Origin: Faecalicatena fissicatena
GTDB lineage: Bacteria > Bacillota > Clostridia > Lachnospirales > Lachnospiraceae
NCBI GenBank assembly: GCA_001028025.1
Contig: LDAQ01000139.1
Coordinates: forward strand, 1-20,081
Direction: 5' to 3'
Length of the DNA stretch: 20,081 nucleotides
Under the pieces are notes generated by a model that was not told the DNA's origin, searched no databases, and saw only the letters and a list, made by a program, of their open reading frames with translations. Below are positions 6,392 to 12,694 of the stretch, piece by piece (position 1 is the first letter of the stretch; each line of letters starts with the position of its first letter). The position numbers and the translations under genes were made by a program.

Positions 6392-6871
6392 ATGAAAATT
6401 ACTGTTTTAACGGTAGGCAAAATCAAAGAAAAATACCTGAAAGATGCAATTGCGGAATACAGTAAGCGTCTGAGCAAATACTGTAAATTAAATATGATAG
6501 AAGTAGCCGATGAAAAAACTCCGGATCAGGCAAGTGAAGCAATTGAGGGAAAAATTCGTGAGAAGGAGGGGGAACGGCTCTTAAAACATATCAGGGAGGA
6601 CTCCTTCGTTATAACTCTGGAAATTCAGGGGAAACAGATCACCTCAGAAGGGCTGGCTGAAAAGCTTGAAAAACTGGGAGTCACCGGTACCAGCCATGTC
6701 ATTTTCGTAATCGGCGGATCAATTGGACTAAGTCCTTCGGTGATGGCGCGTTCGGACTTCGCCCTGAGCTTTTCGAAAATGACCTTTCCGCATCAATTAA
6801 TGAGGGTAATATTGCTGGAACAGATTTATCGAAGCTACCGCATTATTCAGGGAGAGCCATATCATAAATAA
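6392..6871 (+). CDS. rlmH: RlmH: 23S rRNA (pseudouridine-1915-N3)-methyltransferase
   Basis: The 159-residue product is a full-length RlmH of the SPOUT superfamily, which uses SAM to methylate pseudouridine 1915 in helix 69 of 23S rRNA on the 70S ribosome. The diagnostic elements are the glycine-rich knot loop VIGGSIGLS, the SFSKMTFPHQLMRVILLEQ segment and the C-terminal YRIIQGEPYHK. The start has AAAGGA at 6379-6384 upstream of the ATG. It follows the RsmH-like gene by 67 nt. That gap contains two overlapping TATAAT-like hexamers (6359-6364 and 6365-6370) without a clear -35, so it may be read both from its own weak promoter and from upstream. No terminator is obvious after it. Confidence 0.97.
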   Translation: MKITVLTVGKIKEKYLKDAIAEYSKRLSKYCKLNMIEVADEKTPDQASEAIEGKIREKEGERLLKHIREDSFVITLEIQGKQITSEGLAEKLEKLGVTGTSHVIFVIGGSIGLSPSVMARSDFALSFSKMTFPHQLMRVILLEQIYRSYRIIQGEPYHK

Positions 6872-6925
6872 AGGCGGTTTTTTAACATGCAGCATATTAA
6901 CTGCTGAGGAGATGATGCAGAATGG

Positions 6926-6954
6926 TTGATTTTCCACTTTAAATGAGGTAATAT
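6926..6954 (+). promoter_or_regulatory. Sigma-A type promoter of the MNT/HEPN pair
   Basis: TTGATT (6926-6931) and TAATAT (6949-6954) are 17 bp apart. The transcript would start near 6961, about 32 nt before the ATG at 6993. No inverted repeat typical of an autoregulatory operator was recognised next to it. Confidence 0.65.
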
Positions 6955-6992
6955 TTAAACATAACCTAAACATTTATGAAAGGATGATTAGC

Positions 6993-7325
6993 ATGAAAAT
7001 TAATCCTAAGATGCTGGAGCAGATGATTTTAAGCATACAAGAAATATATGGCGATCTTCTAATTAGTATTATACTATATGGATCGGTAGCAAGAGGAACG
7101 CAGACTGATGAATCGGATGTTGATATTGCAATATTACTAAAGGATGGACATACTAAGGAAATGCGGGACGCATTAACAGATATCCTGGTTGACCTTGAAT
7201 TGGAATATGATACCGTATTATCAGTTCTTCGCATTGATTATGAGAAATTTAAAGAATGGGAAAATATTATGCCGTTTTATCGTAATGTTAAGAAAGATGG
7301 GGTAGTATTATGGCAGGCAGCTTAA
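6993..7325 (+). CDS. MNT-type minimal nucleotidyltransferase (MntA-like, probable antitoxin)
   Basis: The product (110 residues from the ATG at 6993) is a minimal nucleotidyltransferase. It has the family signature GSx10DxD as GSVARGTQTDESDVD, with a further acidic position in the following DLELEYDTV strand, so the active site appears complete. In characterised pairs, MntA-type proteins neutralise HEPN RNases by adding AMP units to a tyrosine. The start at 6993 is preferred because AAAGGA (6979-6984) lies 8 nt upstream; an ATG at 6984 overlaps that ribosome site. It overlaps the HEPN gene by 16 nt, implying coupled translation. The segment is clearly more AT-rich than the flanking genes, consistent with horizontal acquisition. 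Confidence 0.85.
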   Translation: MKINPKMLEQMILSIQEIYGDLLISIILYGSVARGTQTDESDVDIAILLKDGHTKEMRDALTDILVDLELEYDTVLSVLRIDYEKFKEWENIMPFYRNVKKDGVVLWQAA

Positions 7326-7711
7326 AGGATTTATCGCAATACAGAATCAAAAGGTCAAAAGAAGAATTGGATAATGCTAGGGCTATGCTTGAAGATGGTC
7401 GGTATAAATTAGCATTGAACCGATCATATTATGCTATTTTCCATGCTATGCGTGCAGTTAATGTTTTAGATGAATTTGACAGTAGTAAGCATAGCGGAGT
7501 GATTGCTCATTTTAATCAATATCACGTTAAAATAGGGGATTTTCCAAAAGAAACATCAAAGATTATCCGTAATGCGTCTGAAATGCGAGAACATGCAGAC
7601 TATGAAGACTTTTTCATTGCGTCTAAGCAGGAGGCAGAAGAGCAGGTTGCTTCGGCAGATATTTTTTTCGGGTATATATACGAATACCTGAAGGAGAAAG
7701 AAGTATTATAA
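7310..7711 (+). CDS. HEPN domain protein (probable toxin partner of the MNT protein)
   Basis: The 133-residue all-helical product resembles the HEPN group found with MNT nucleotidyltransferases (the COG1895 type): residues 32-49 contain the RSYYAIFHAM helix motif, followed by SKHSGVIAHF and, at 93-98, REHADY. HEPN toxins are usually RNases with an RX4-6H motif near the C-terminal half. Here the nearest matches are R38-x6-H45 in the second helix and R87-x7-H95, so the canonical catalytic motif is not clear. It could be a non-catalytic or differently arranged HEPN. It overlaps the MNT gene by 16 nt and is followed by a terminator, making a two-gene module. Toxicity is inferred from the family, not shown. 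Confidence 0.8.
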   Translation: MAGSLKDLSQYRIKRSKEELDNARAMLEDGRYKLALNRSYYAIFHAMRAVNVLDEFDSSKHSGVIAHFNQYHVKIGDFPKETSKIIRNASEMREHADYEDFFIASKQEAEEQVASADIFFGYIYEYLKEKEVL

Positions 7712-7740
7712 TGCGGTGGGAATTGAATATTAAAAAAAAG

Positions 7741-7777
7741 AAACCTAGATAAACATTATGTGTCCGTCTAGGTTTTT
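7741..7777 (+). terminator. Intrinsic terminator after the HEPN gene
   Basis: AAACCTAGA (7741-7749) pairs perfectly with TCTAGGTTT (7767-7775) around a 17-nt loop and ends in a T5 run. An A8 run just upstream on the + strand means it could also terminate the opposite strand. Confidence 0.75.
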
Positions 7778-7844
7778 ATAATGGAAGTGTATTGATGGTA
7801 TTATAAGGGTGGTAAGGTATATGAATTTAAGAAAATTTTAAGAG

Positions 7845-7880
7845 TAATATTAGGTTAATATTATCTTCATCTGATATAAT
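7845..7880 (+). promoter_or_regulatory. Promoter of the GT51 gene with 11-bp direct repeats in place of a -35 box
   Basis: TATAAT (7875-7880) carries an extended -10 TGA just upstream, but no good -35 hexamer is seen at 16-18 bp. Instead TAATATTA occurs twice (7845-7852 and 7856-7863) with an 11-bp period, a spacing typical of sites for OmpR/PhoB-family response regulators. A perfect palindrome TTCGTACGAA (7898-7907) follows in the leader, next to the ribosome site. Confidence 0.5.
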
Positions 7881-7920
7881 TTCGTTATTAACAGATATTC
7901 GTACGAAAGAGAGGAAATAT

Positions 7921-8625
7921 ATGAAATTTATCAGACGATTGCTGGCTTTGCTTTTTCTATGTCTTCTGTGCGTGGGAGGTTATTTTGGATATAAGGGATA
8001 TGTGAAATATGAAGATGCATTGAAGACCCAAAGTATCGAACAGAAAGTTGAGGAAATCAAGGCGTCTCCGTCCTATACAACGCTTGAAGAGCTTCCGGAT
8101 ATTTATCTGGATGCAGTTGTAGCCGTAGAAGATAAGCGGTTTTATAAACATCCAGGCATTGATATCATTGCGATCGGCCGCGCTGTCAAGAATGATATCC
8201 AGGCCCGTAAGCTGATCGAAGGCGGCAGCACCATTACACAGCAGCTTGCCAAGAACCTGTATTTCACACAGGAGAAAAGCGCAACCAGAAAAGTGGCGGA
8301 AGGCTTTATGGCACTTGCATTAGAAAGAAAATACAGTAAAAAAGAAATATTGGAATTATATGTGAACAGCATTTATTTCGGTGACGGATATTATTGCGTG
8401 GCGGATGCGAGCATGGGGTATTTCGGAAAAGCTCCGAAGGATATGACGGACTATGAGTGCACGATGCTGGCGGGAACTCCAAATGCTCCATCAGCATATG
8501 CTCCTACGGTGAATCCGGAGCTTGCCCGGCAGCGCCAGAAAAAAGTGCTGGATTCCATGGTGGAAGAAAAGTATCTGACCCGTGAAGAAGCTGACGCTAT
8601 CGTGACTGATACAGCGGACAGCTAA
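7921..8625 (+). CDS. Monofunctional peptidoglycan glycosyltransferase (GT51)
   Basis: The 234-residue product is a stand-alone GT51 domain, which polymerises lipid II into glycan strands outside the membrane. Residues 4-26 form an N-terminal membrane anchor. The catalytic glutamate is E70 in VAVEDKRFYKHPGID, followed by GGSTITQQLAKN (101-112) and the ERKYSKKEILELYVN helix (135-149) that carries the second conserved acidic residue. There is no transpeptidase domain and no room for one, so this is a monofunctional MtgA/SgtB-like enzyme and not a truncated class A PBP. The ribosome site GAGG (7911-7914) fits the ATG at 7921. It is followed by the membrane-anchored EEP-fold gene after 47 nt with no clear terminator, so the two are probably co-transcribed. 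Confidence 0.92.
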   Translation: MKFIRRLLALLFLCLLCVGGYFGYKGYVKYEDALKTQSIEQKVEEIKASPSYTTLEELPDIYLDAVVAVEDKRFYKHPGIDIIAIGRAVKNDIQARKLIEGGSTITQQLAKNLYFTQEKSATRKVAEGFMALALERKYSKKEILELYVNSIYFGDGYYCVADASMGYFGKAPKDMTDYECTMLAGTPNAPSAYAPTVNPELARQRQKKVLDSMVEEKYLTREEADAIVTDTADS

Positions 8626-8672
8626 AGACACTTGATAAAAAAATCCTTTTTGGGGAAGGGAAATCTGATTTT

Positions 8673-9728
8673 ATGAAAATGAAAAAAGTACTAAAAGCAG
8701 TTGGTATCATCCTGCTGGCAGTGATTATTATTGCGGCTGTGGCCCTGGGATATTACACAATCCGCGAATACCGCCCGGATGCCGTGGAAACTGTGGAGCC
8801 GGGGGATGGAACTGCTCAATTGGGGACCGGAGAGTCTTTTACGGTTCTGACGTATAATACAGGATATGCCGGACTTAGCAAAGATGAAGATTTCTTTATG
8901 GACGGCGGCTCCAAAGTACAGCCCGAAAGCAAGGAACTTATTGAAAACAACCTGAACGGAATTACATCCATCCTGAAAGATCAGGATGCAGATATCTATT
9001 TTCTTCAGGAAGTGGACAGAGATTCCAAGCGTTCCTATCATATTGACGAACAGGAATACTATGAACAGGAGCTGGGACTTCCCGGAATGTTTGCGTGCAA
9101 CTTCAAGGTTGACTATGTACCATATCCGTTGCCGCCAATCGGCAAGGTAACAAGCGGGCTCGTAACCATGACCGGTCTCAGCGTCAGCAAGGCCTCCCGC
9201 ATTGCTCTGCCAGAATCCTTTTCGTGGCCGATAAAGACATGCAACCTGAAGCGCTGTATGCTGGAGACCAGAATTCCGATTAAAGATTCAGACAAAGAGT
9301 TAGTGCTGATTAATTTTCACCTGGAAGCATATGACAGCGGGGAAGGGAAAATAGCACAGAGTAAACTTCTTGCAGAAAAGTTAGCGTCAGAATATGAAAA
9401 AGGCAATTATGTTATTGCAGGAGGGGATTTTAACCAGACCTTCGAGGGGCTGGAGACATATCCTGTCCACGATAAAGACAGCTGGGTACCGGGTGTGATC
9501 GGAAAAGAAGTTATACCTGAGGGATTTTCCTATGCTGTGGCTAATAACGCGCCCACATGCAGGCTTTTGAATGGGCCTTACAGTGGGAATTATGAAGATT
9601 CGCAGGTGTATGTACTGGATGGATTTATTGTTTCGGATAATATAGAAGTCAGCAAGGTGGTAAATATAGACACAGACTTTGAATATACAGACCATCAGCC
9701 GGTGCGGGTAGAGGCTGTTTTGAAGTGA
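8673..9728 (+). CDS. Membrane-anchored endonuclease/exonuclease/phosphatase (EEP) fold protein
   Basis: The 351-residue product starts with a basic segment and one hydrophobic helix (about 9-27), so the catalytic domain should lie outside the membrane. The EEP fold is supported by N62 (LTYNTG), E113 (LQEVD), H217 (LINFHLEA), D252 and N254 (GGDFNQ) and the C-terminal D340-H341 (TDHQPV). These match the metal-binding and catalytic positions of DNase I, sphingomyelinase and inositol phosphatase relatives. The substrate is unknown: extracellular nucleic acid, a phospholipid head group or a lipid-linked phosphate are all possible. Its place behind a peptidoglycan glycosyltransferase gene hints at a cell-envelope role. 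The ribosome site is weak (GGGAAGGG about 14 nt upstream). It ends before a G-rich gap. Confidence 0.8.
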   Translation: MKMKKVLKAVGIILLAVIIIAAVALGYYTIREYRPDAVETVEPGDGTAQLGTGESFTVLTYNTGYAGLSKDEDFFMDGGSKVQPESKELIENNLNGITSILKDQDADIYFLQEVDRDSKRSYHIDEQEYYEQELGLPGMFACNFKVDYVPYPLPPIGKVTSGLVTMTGLSVSKASRIALPESFSWPIKTCNLKRCMLETRIPIKDSDKELVLINFHLEAYDSGEGKIAQSKLLAEKLASEYEKGNYVIAGGDFNQTFEGLETYPVHDKDSWVPGVIGKEVIPEGFSYAVANNAPTCRLLNGPYSGNYEDSQVYVLDGFIVSDNIEVSKVVNIDTDFEYTDHQPVRVEAVLK

Positions 9729-9795
9729 AAGAAAATTGAGGGGGCGGCTGGTATGGGGGCGCGCCGCAGATGGACAGACGGGGAGGTACGAAAGG

Positions 9796-9825
9796 AACGG
9801 GCGGCTGTTTGAGTTTGCACCCGTT
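9796..9825 (+). terminator. Weak candidate terminator in the G-rich gap
   Basis: AACGGG (9796-9801) pairs with CCCGTT (9820-9825) around an 18-nt loop, followed by only TTATT. It is a marginal terminator for the GT51-EEP operon. The flanking 9735-9790 stretch is unusually rich in runs of G. Confidence 0.3.
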
Positions 9826-9849
9826 TATTAACGAATTCTAGGAAGCAGA

Positions 9850-9963
9850 CAGGTGGAAAACAGGGGTACGGATGACACAGTGTGAAAATTTTTGATAATT
9901 TTTCACGCTGAGTCATCCAAATCCGTGATTCGGAATCACGGATTTCCCCCTGTTTTCCGCCTG
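9850..9963. repeat. Compact palindromic element able to fold as a three-way junction
   Basis: Three nested inverted repeats fill 114 nt almost without unpaired bases. The outer stem is 9850-9866 with 9947-9963 (17 bp, one G-U). Inside it, hairpin A is 9870-9888 with 9900-9918 (19 positions, one mismatch, one G-U). Hairpin B is 9919-9930 with 9934-9945 (12 perfect pairs, 3-nt loop). A and B abut with no spacer. No open reading frame or T-tract is attached. The form suggests a non-autonomous palindromic repeat or a structured RNA. No recognised class such as a riboswitch, T-box or IS fits. Confidence 0.75.
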
Positions 9964-9992
9964 TTATGTGCTTTTAAGTCTTTTATTAAAAT

Positions 9993-10021
9993 TTGTTAGA
10001 ATGGGTATACTGATGTATAAA
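9993..10021 (+). promoter_or_regulatory. Candidate promoter of the NuoE-like gene
   Basis: TTGTTA (9993-9998) and TATAAA (10016-10021) are 17 bp apart. The predicted start near 10028 leaves a very short leader with GAGGTG (10031-10036) almost at the 5' end. An alternative -10, TATACT (10006-10011), would give a slightly longer leader. Confidence 0.45.
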
Positions 10022-10043
10022 ATGGGATTTGAGGTGCGGTGAT

Positions 10044-10532
10044 ATGGATGGATTGGATAAGAGGAAACGGGCGGAGGAGATTTTTGAGTATTATGGGGCT
10101 TTGGAAAACAGAGGGGAGCAGGATGTGATTGTTGCTATGCTGCGGGAGCTGCAGGAGGTTTATGGGTGTATTACGGCAGGGACTGCTGAGCGGGTGGCGG
10201 ACGTGGCGGGGGTGAAGGGGGCTTTTGTGCGGGCTTTGGTCCGGATGTATCCTACTTTGAAGGAGGCGGCTTTTTTGCATGAGATTATTGTCTGTATGGG
10301 GAAGACCTGCTCTGAGAAGGGGGGACGGGATATTTATAAAGTTCTGCAGCGGGTTTTGAAGGTGCGGGGGAATGGGATTTCACGGGATGGGAAGGTGAGG
10401 GTCCGGACTCAGAGTTGTCTGAAACACTGCGGGACGGCACCAAATATGCTGATTGATGGGAAGTTGTATACTGGAGTTACCCAGGAAAAGCTTATGGGGA
10501 TATTGAAAAATGAACTTCATCTGGGAGTGTAG
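10044..10532 (+). CDS. Orphan NuoE-like thioredoxin-fold [2Fe-2S] protein
   Basis: The product (162 residues from the ATG at 10044) matches the NuoE/HydC-type 24-kDa [2Fe-2S] subunit. It has the helical N-terminal part with LRELQEVYGCI and the ligands C84-x4-C89 and C125-x3-C129. Such subunits pass electrons from a NuoF/HydB flavin partner in hydrogenases, formate dehydrogenases or complex I. No NuoF, hydrogenase or formate dehydrogenase gene is in the window; the next gene is a response regulator. The ATG at 10044 has GAGGTG 7 nt upstream; a TTG at 10029 lies ahead of that site and is rejected. Codon use is unusual: many GGG, CGG, GCG and TTG codons give a G-rich coding strand unlike the neighbours. 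Confidence 0.8.
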   Translation: MDGLDKRKRAEEIFEYYGALENRGEQDVIVAMLRELQEVYGCITAGTAERVADVAGVKGAFVRALVRMYPTLKEAAFLHEIIVCMGKTCSEKGGRDIYKVLQRVLKVRGNGISRDGKVRVRTQSCLKHCGTAPNMLIDGKLYTGVTQEKLMGILKNELHLGV

Positions 10533-10552
10533 GGTTTTTGTAGATATTTGTT

Positions 10553-10561
10553 TGGTATAAT
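10553..10561 (+). promoter_or_regulatory. Extended -10 promoter of the two-component genes
   Basis: TGGTATAAT is an extended -10 (TGn plus the perfect hexamer TATAAT at 10556-10561). No good -35 box is seen 16-18 bp upstream, as is common for extended -10 promoters. The leader of about 30 nt carries GAGGTG (10585-10590). Confidence 0.5.
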
Positions 10562-10598
10562 TAAATGTTATTATGTTAAGCAGCGAGGTGGAAAAGGT

Positions 10599-11273
10599 AT
10601 GAGTAAGAAGATTTTGGTTGCGGACGATGAGCCGGGAATTGTGCAGCTGTTGAGAGATTATTTTGAGATGCAGGGGTATGAAGTGGCCAGTGCTTCTAAT
10701 GGTGTGGAGGCACTGGATCAGTCTTCACACAACCCGGACTTGATTCTGCTGGATGTTAATATGCCCGGAATAGACGGATTTGAGGTCTGCCGTATGATCC
10801 GTGACCATGTGTCCTGCCCTATTTTGTTCCTGACTGCAAAGGTGGAAGAGCAGGACCGTATTCAGGGGCTTATGCTGGGTGGGGATGACTACATATTGAA
10901 GCCTTTCAGTATTGATGAACTGGGGGCAAGAGTAGAGGCGCATCTGCGGAGAGAAGAGCGCAGATCACAAAGTCAGGCGGTGAAGATACAGGGAAGCCTG
11001 GCAATCCACTATACGGAACGCAGTGTGTATTATGACGGCAGGGCACTGAATCTGACAAAAACAGAATTTAATATTGTGGAACTGCTGTCTATGCACAGCG
11101 GGCAGGTATTCACGAGAGAGCAGGTATATGACAGGGTTAGGGGATATGATGGGGACGGTGACAGCAGTATCGTTACGGAACATATACGACGCATCCGGGC
11201 AAAAATGTCGGCGGTTAGTGAGAAACAGTATATCGAAACTGTATGGGGAGTTGGTTACAAATGGATTGGTTAG
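10599..11273 (+). CDS. OmpR/PhoB-family response regulator
   Basis: The product (225 residues from the ATG at 10599) has an N-terminal receiver domain with acidic pair D9-D10, phospho-acceptor D52 (LLDVNMPG), T79 and K101, all intact. A C-terminal winged helix of the OmpR type follows (about 125-225), with the recognition segment SSIVTEHIRRIRAKM and the final YIETVWGVGYKW. It should bind 11-bp direct repeats as a dimer once phosphorylated by the kinase encoded next to it. The start at 10599 has GAGGTG 8 nt upstream; an earlier TTG frame start at 10548 lies before the -10 box and is rejected. The end overlaps the kinase gene by 13 nt. The likely target is the ABC operon promoter downstream. 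Confidence 0.95.
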   Translation: MSKKILVADDEPGIVQLLRDYFEMQGYEVASASNGVEALDQSSHNPDLILLDVNMPGIDGFEVCRMIRDHVSCPILFLTAKVEEQDRIQGLMLGGDDYILKPFSIDELGARVEAHLRREERRSQSQAVKIQGSLAIHYTERSVYYDGRALNLTKTEFNIVELLSMHSGQVFTREQVYDRVRGYDGDGDSSIVTEHIRRIRAKMSAVSEKQYIETVWGVGYKWIG

Positions 11274-12505
11274 AAGAAAAAATATACAATACGAAAATCA
11301 GAATCAGGAACACGCCGTTTTGCAGTGCCATCACTGCGTATATTCTGGTGGCAGCTGCAGCCGCATTGTTACTTTCCTATATCACGATTACTTTCTGTTT
11401 TCAGTGGGAGAGCAGAATCTGGCAGAGCTATAATAAGGGGGATGAGATATGGATTTACAGCGTTAAGCTGACGGAATGGCCCTTCTGGCCGCAGTCATTT
11501 TCCAATTTTTCGTCTCATGACACGACACAGATGAATTTGCTGGATTTTATACGTACATGGTGTCCCTTTTTATACACTCTTTTGGGTGCCATACTTGCCT
11601 GCAGGTTATTTTACAGGAGAAGGCTTTCATCTCCCCTCAGGATTCTTCAGGACGGAACAGAGGCTGTCCGGAACAACAACCTGGACTTTGACCTGTCCTA
11701 TGACAGCAGAGACGAGATGGGTGAGCTGTGCCGATCTTTCGACGAAATGAAACAGGAACTCATACATAATAAACAGATGATGTGGGAGCTTGTGGAAAAT
11801 CAAAAACAGCTCAATGCTGCTTTCGCCCATGATCTGCGGACTCCGCTGACCGTTCTGAAAGGGTATTCTGACTTTCTTGCCCGTTATATACCACAGGGGA
11901 AAGTAAGTGAAGAAAAGATGCTGGATACTCTGCGCCTGATGTCCTCACATCTGGACCGCCTGGAACAATACAGCCGGACAATGAAAGGGATACGCAGCAT
12001 TGACGAGCTGCCTGTGCACAGAGAAAAGTGCTATGTATCCAGAATAGAGGATGAGATCCGTGAAATTATCTTCCCGCTGGACCAGATCGGAGATATACAA
12101 GTCGTTTTTTCTGTTTCTTCGCAGACGAATGAAACGGAACAGGTTTTGGCAGACAGCAGCCTGATTCTGGAGGTCCTGGAAAATCTTCTTTCGAATGCTA
12201 TCCGGTATGCAGAAAGCACGATTGAAACAATTCTTACCTTTGAACCGGATAATGAGACGCTTGTACTTACCGTACATGATGACGGTCCGGGATTTACACA
12301 GAGTGACCTGCAGAATGCATTGAATCCTTATTACAAAGAGCACAGAGCTGACGAGACTTTATCAGAAAAGGAAGACCCGCATTTTGGCATCGGGCTTCAT
12401 ATCTGCAGCCTCATATGTGAAAAACACGGTGGAAAGCTCAGTATCGCAAACAGTATCGATAAGGGAGCAGTTGTAACAGCTTCATTTTCATGTAAGAATG
12501 ATTGA
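11261..12505 (+). CDS. Sensor histidine kinase (two TM segments, HAMP, HisKA, HATPase)
   Basis: The product (414 residues from the ATG at 11261) has a first membrane segment at about 22-46, an extracytoplasmic loop of about 50 residues and a second segment at about 100-117. A HAMP linker follows (about 118-170). The dimerisation domain has phospho-acceptor H190 in AFAHDLRTPLT. The ATPase domain shows the N-box LLSNAIRYAE (N312), the G1 box DDGPGF (340-345) and the G2 box GIGLHI (376-381), so all catalytic motifs are intact. The short sensor loop is like those of kinases that detect envelope damage or transporter state rather than a large ligand. GGGGAG upstream supports 11261; ATG 11243 is an alternative. 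It overlaps the regulator gene by 13 nt. Confidence 0.93.
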   Translation: MDWLEEKIYNTKIRIRNTPFCSAITAYILVAAAAALLLSYITITFCFQWESRIWQSYNKGDEIWIYSVKLTEWPFWPQSFSNFSSHDTTQMNLLDFIRTWCPFLYTLLGAILACRLFYRRRLSSPLRILQDGTEAVRNNNLDFDLSYDSRDEMGELCRSFDEMKQELIHNKQMMWELVENQKQLNAAFAHDLRTPLTVLKGYSDFLARYIPQGKVSEEKMLDTLRLMSSHLDRLEQYSRTMKGIRSIDELPVHREKCYVSRIEDEIREIIFPLDQIGDIQVVFSVSSQTNETEQVLADSSLILEVLENLLSNAIRYAESTIETILTFEPDNETLVLTVHDDGPGFTQSDLQNALNPYYKEHRADETLSEKEDPHFGIGLHICSLICEKHGGKLSIANSIDKGAVVTASFSCKND

Positions 12506-12522
12506 AGAGATTCTTAAGCTTT

Positions 12523-12556
12523 TGTAGAGAAAGTGTAGACATTTTCCTACTATGAT
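12523..12556 (+). promoter_or_regulatory. Direct-repeat operator and promoter region of the ABC operon
   Basis: TGTAGA occurs at 12523-12528 and again at 12534-12539, exactly 11 bp apart, the spacing recognised by OmpR-family dimers. A candidate -10 follows, TATGAT (12551-12556) or TACTAT (12548-12553), with no normal -35. This suggests an activator-dependent promoter controlled by the response regulator encoded just upstream. Confidence 0.6.
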
Positions 12557-12591
12557 AAATGCATACCCAAGTGCACCCCGTAACACATGCC

Positions 12592-12657
12592 CTGCGGGCG
12601 GGTCCGCAGCTAAGCTGCAGAATAAGGTATACCCGTAAAAAAGCTCATGCGGGCGGG
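12592..12657 (+). promoter_or_regulatory. GC-rich structured leader of the ABC operon
   Basis: CTGCGG (12592-12597) can pair with CCGCAG (12604-12609), while GCAG (12606-12609) can instead pair with CTGC (12615-12618), so the two hairpins exclude each other. The decamer TGCGGGCGGG occurs twice (12593-12602 and 12648-12657). There is no T-tract or obvious leader peptide. Function is unknown. Confidence 0.35.
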
Positions 12658-12694
12658 GATGCGGCTGGTTTTATAAAAAGAGAGGATGAAAAAA

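Noticed and set aside
9850..9963. Reading the palindromic element as a simple terminator or a CRISPR remnant
   Set aside because: There is no T-tract after the outer stem, the repeats are inverted rather than direct, and no spacer pattern is seen.
10029..10043. A TTG start 15 nt upstream of the NuoE-like gene
   Set aside because: The GAGGTG ribosome site lies after this TTG, so the ATG at 10044 is the better start.
10548..10598. An upstream TTG start for the response regulator
   Set aside because: It precedes the -10 box at 10556-10561 and would add 17 residues before the conserved receiver-domain start.
11074..11433. A 119-codon + strand frame across the regulator/kinase junction
   Set aside because: It overlaps two genes with complete domain motifs and shows no domain of its own.
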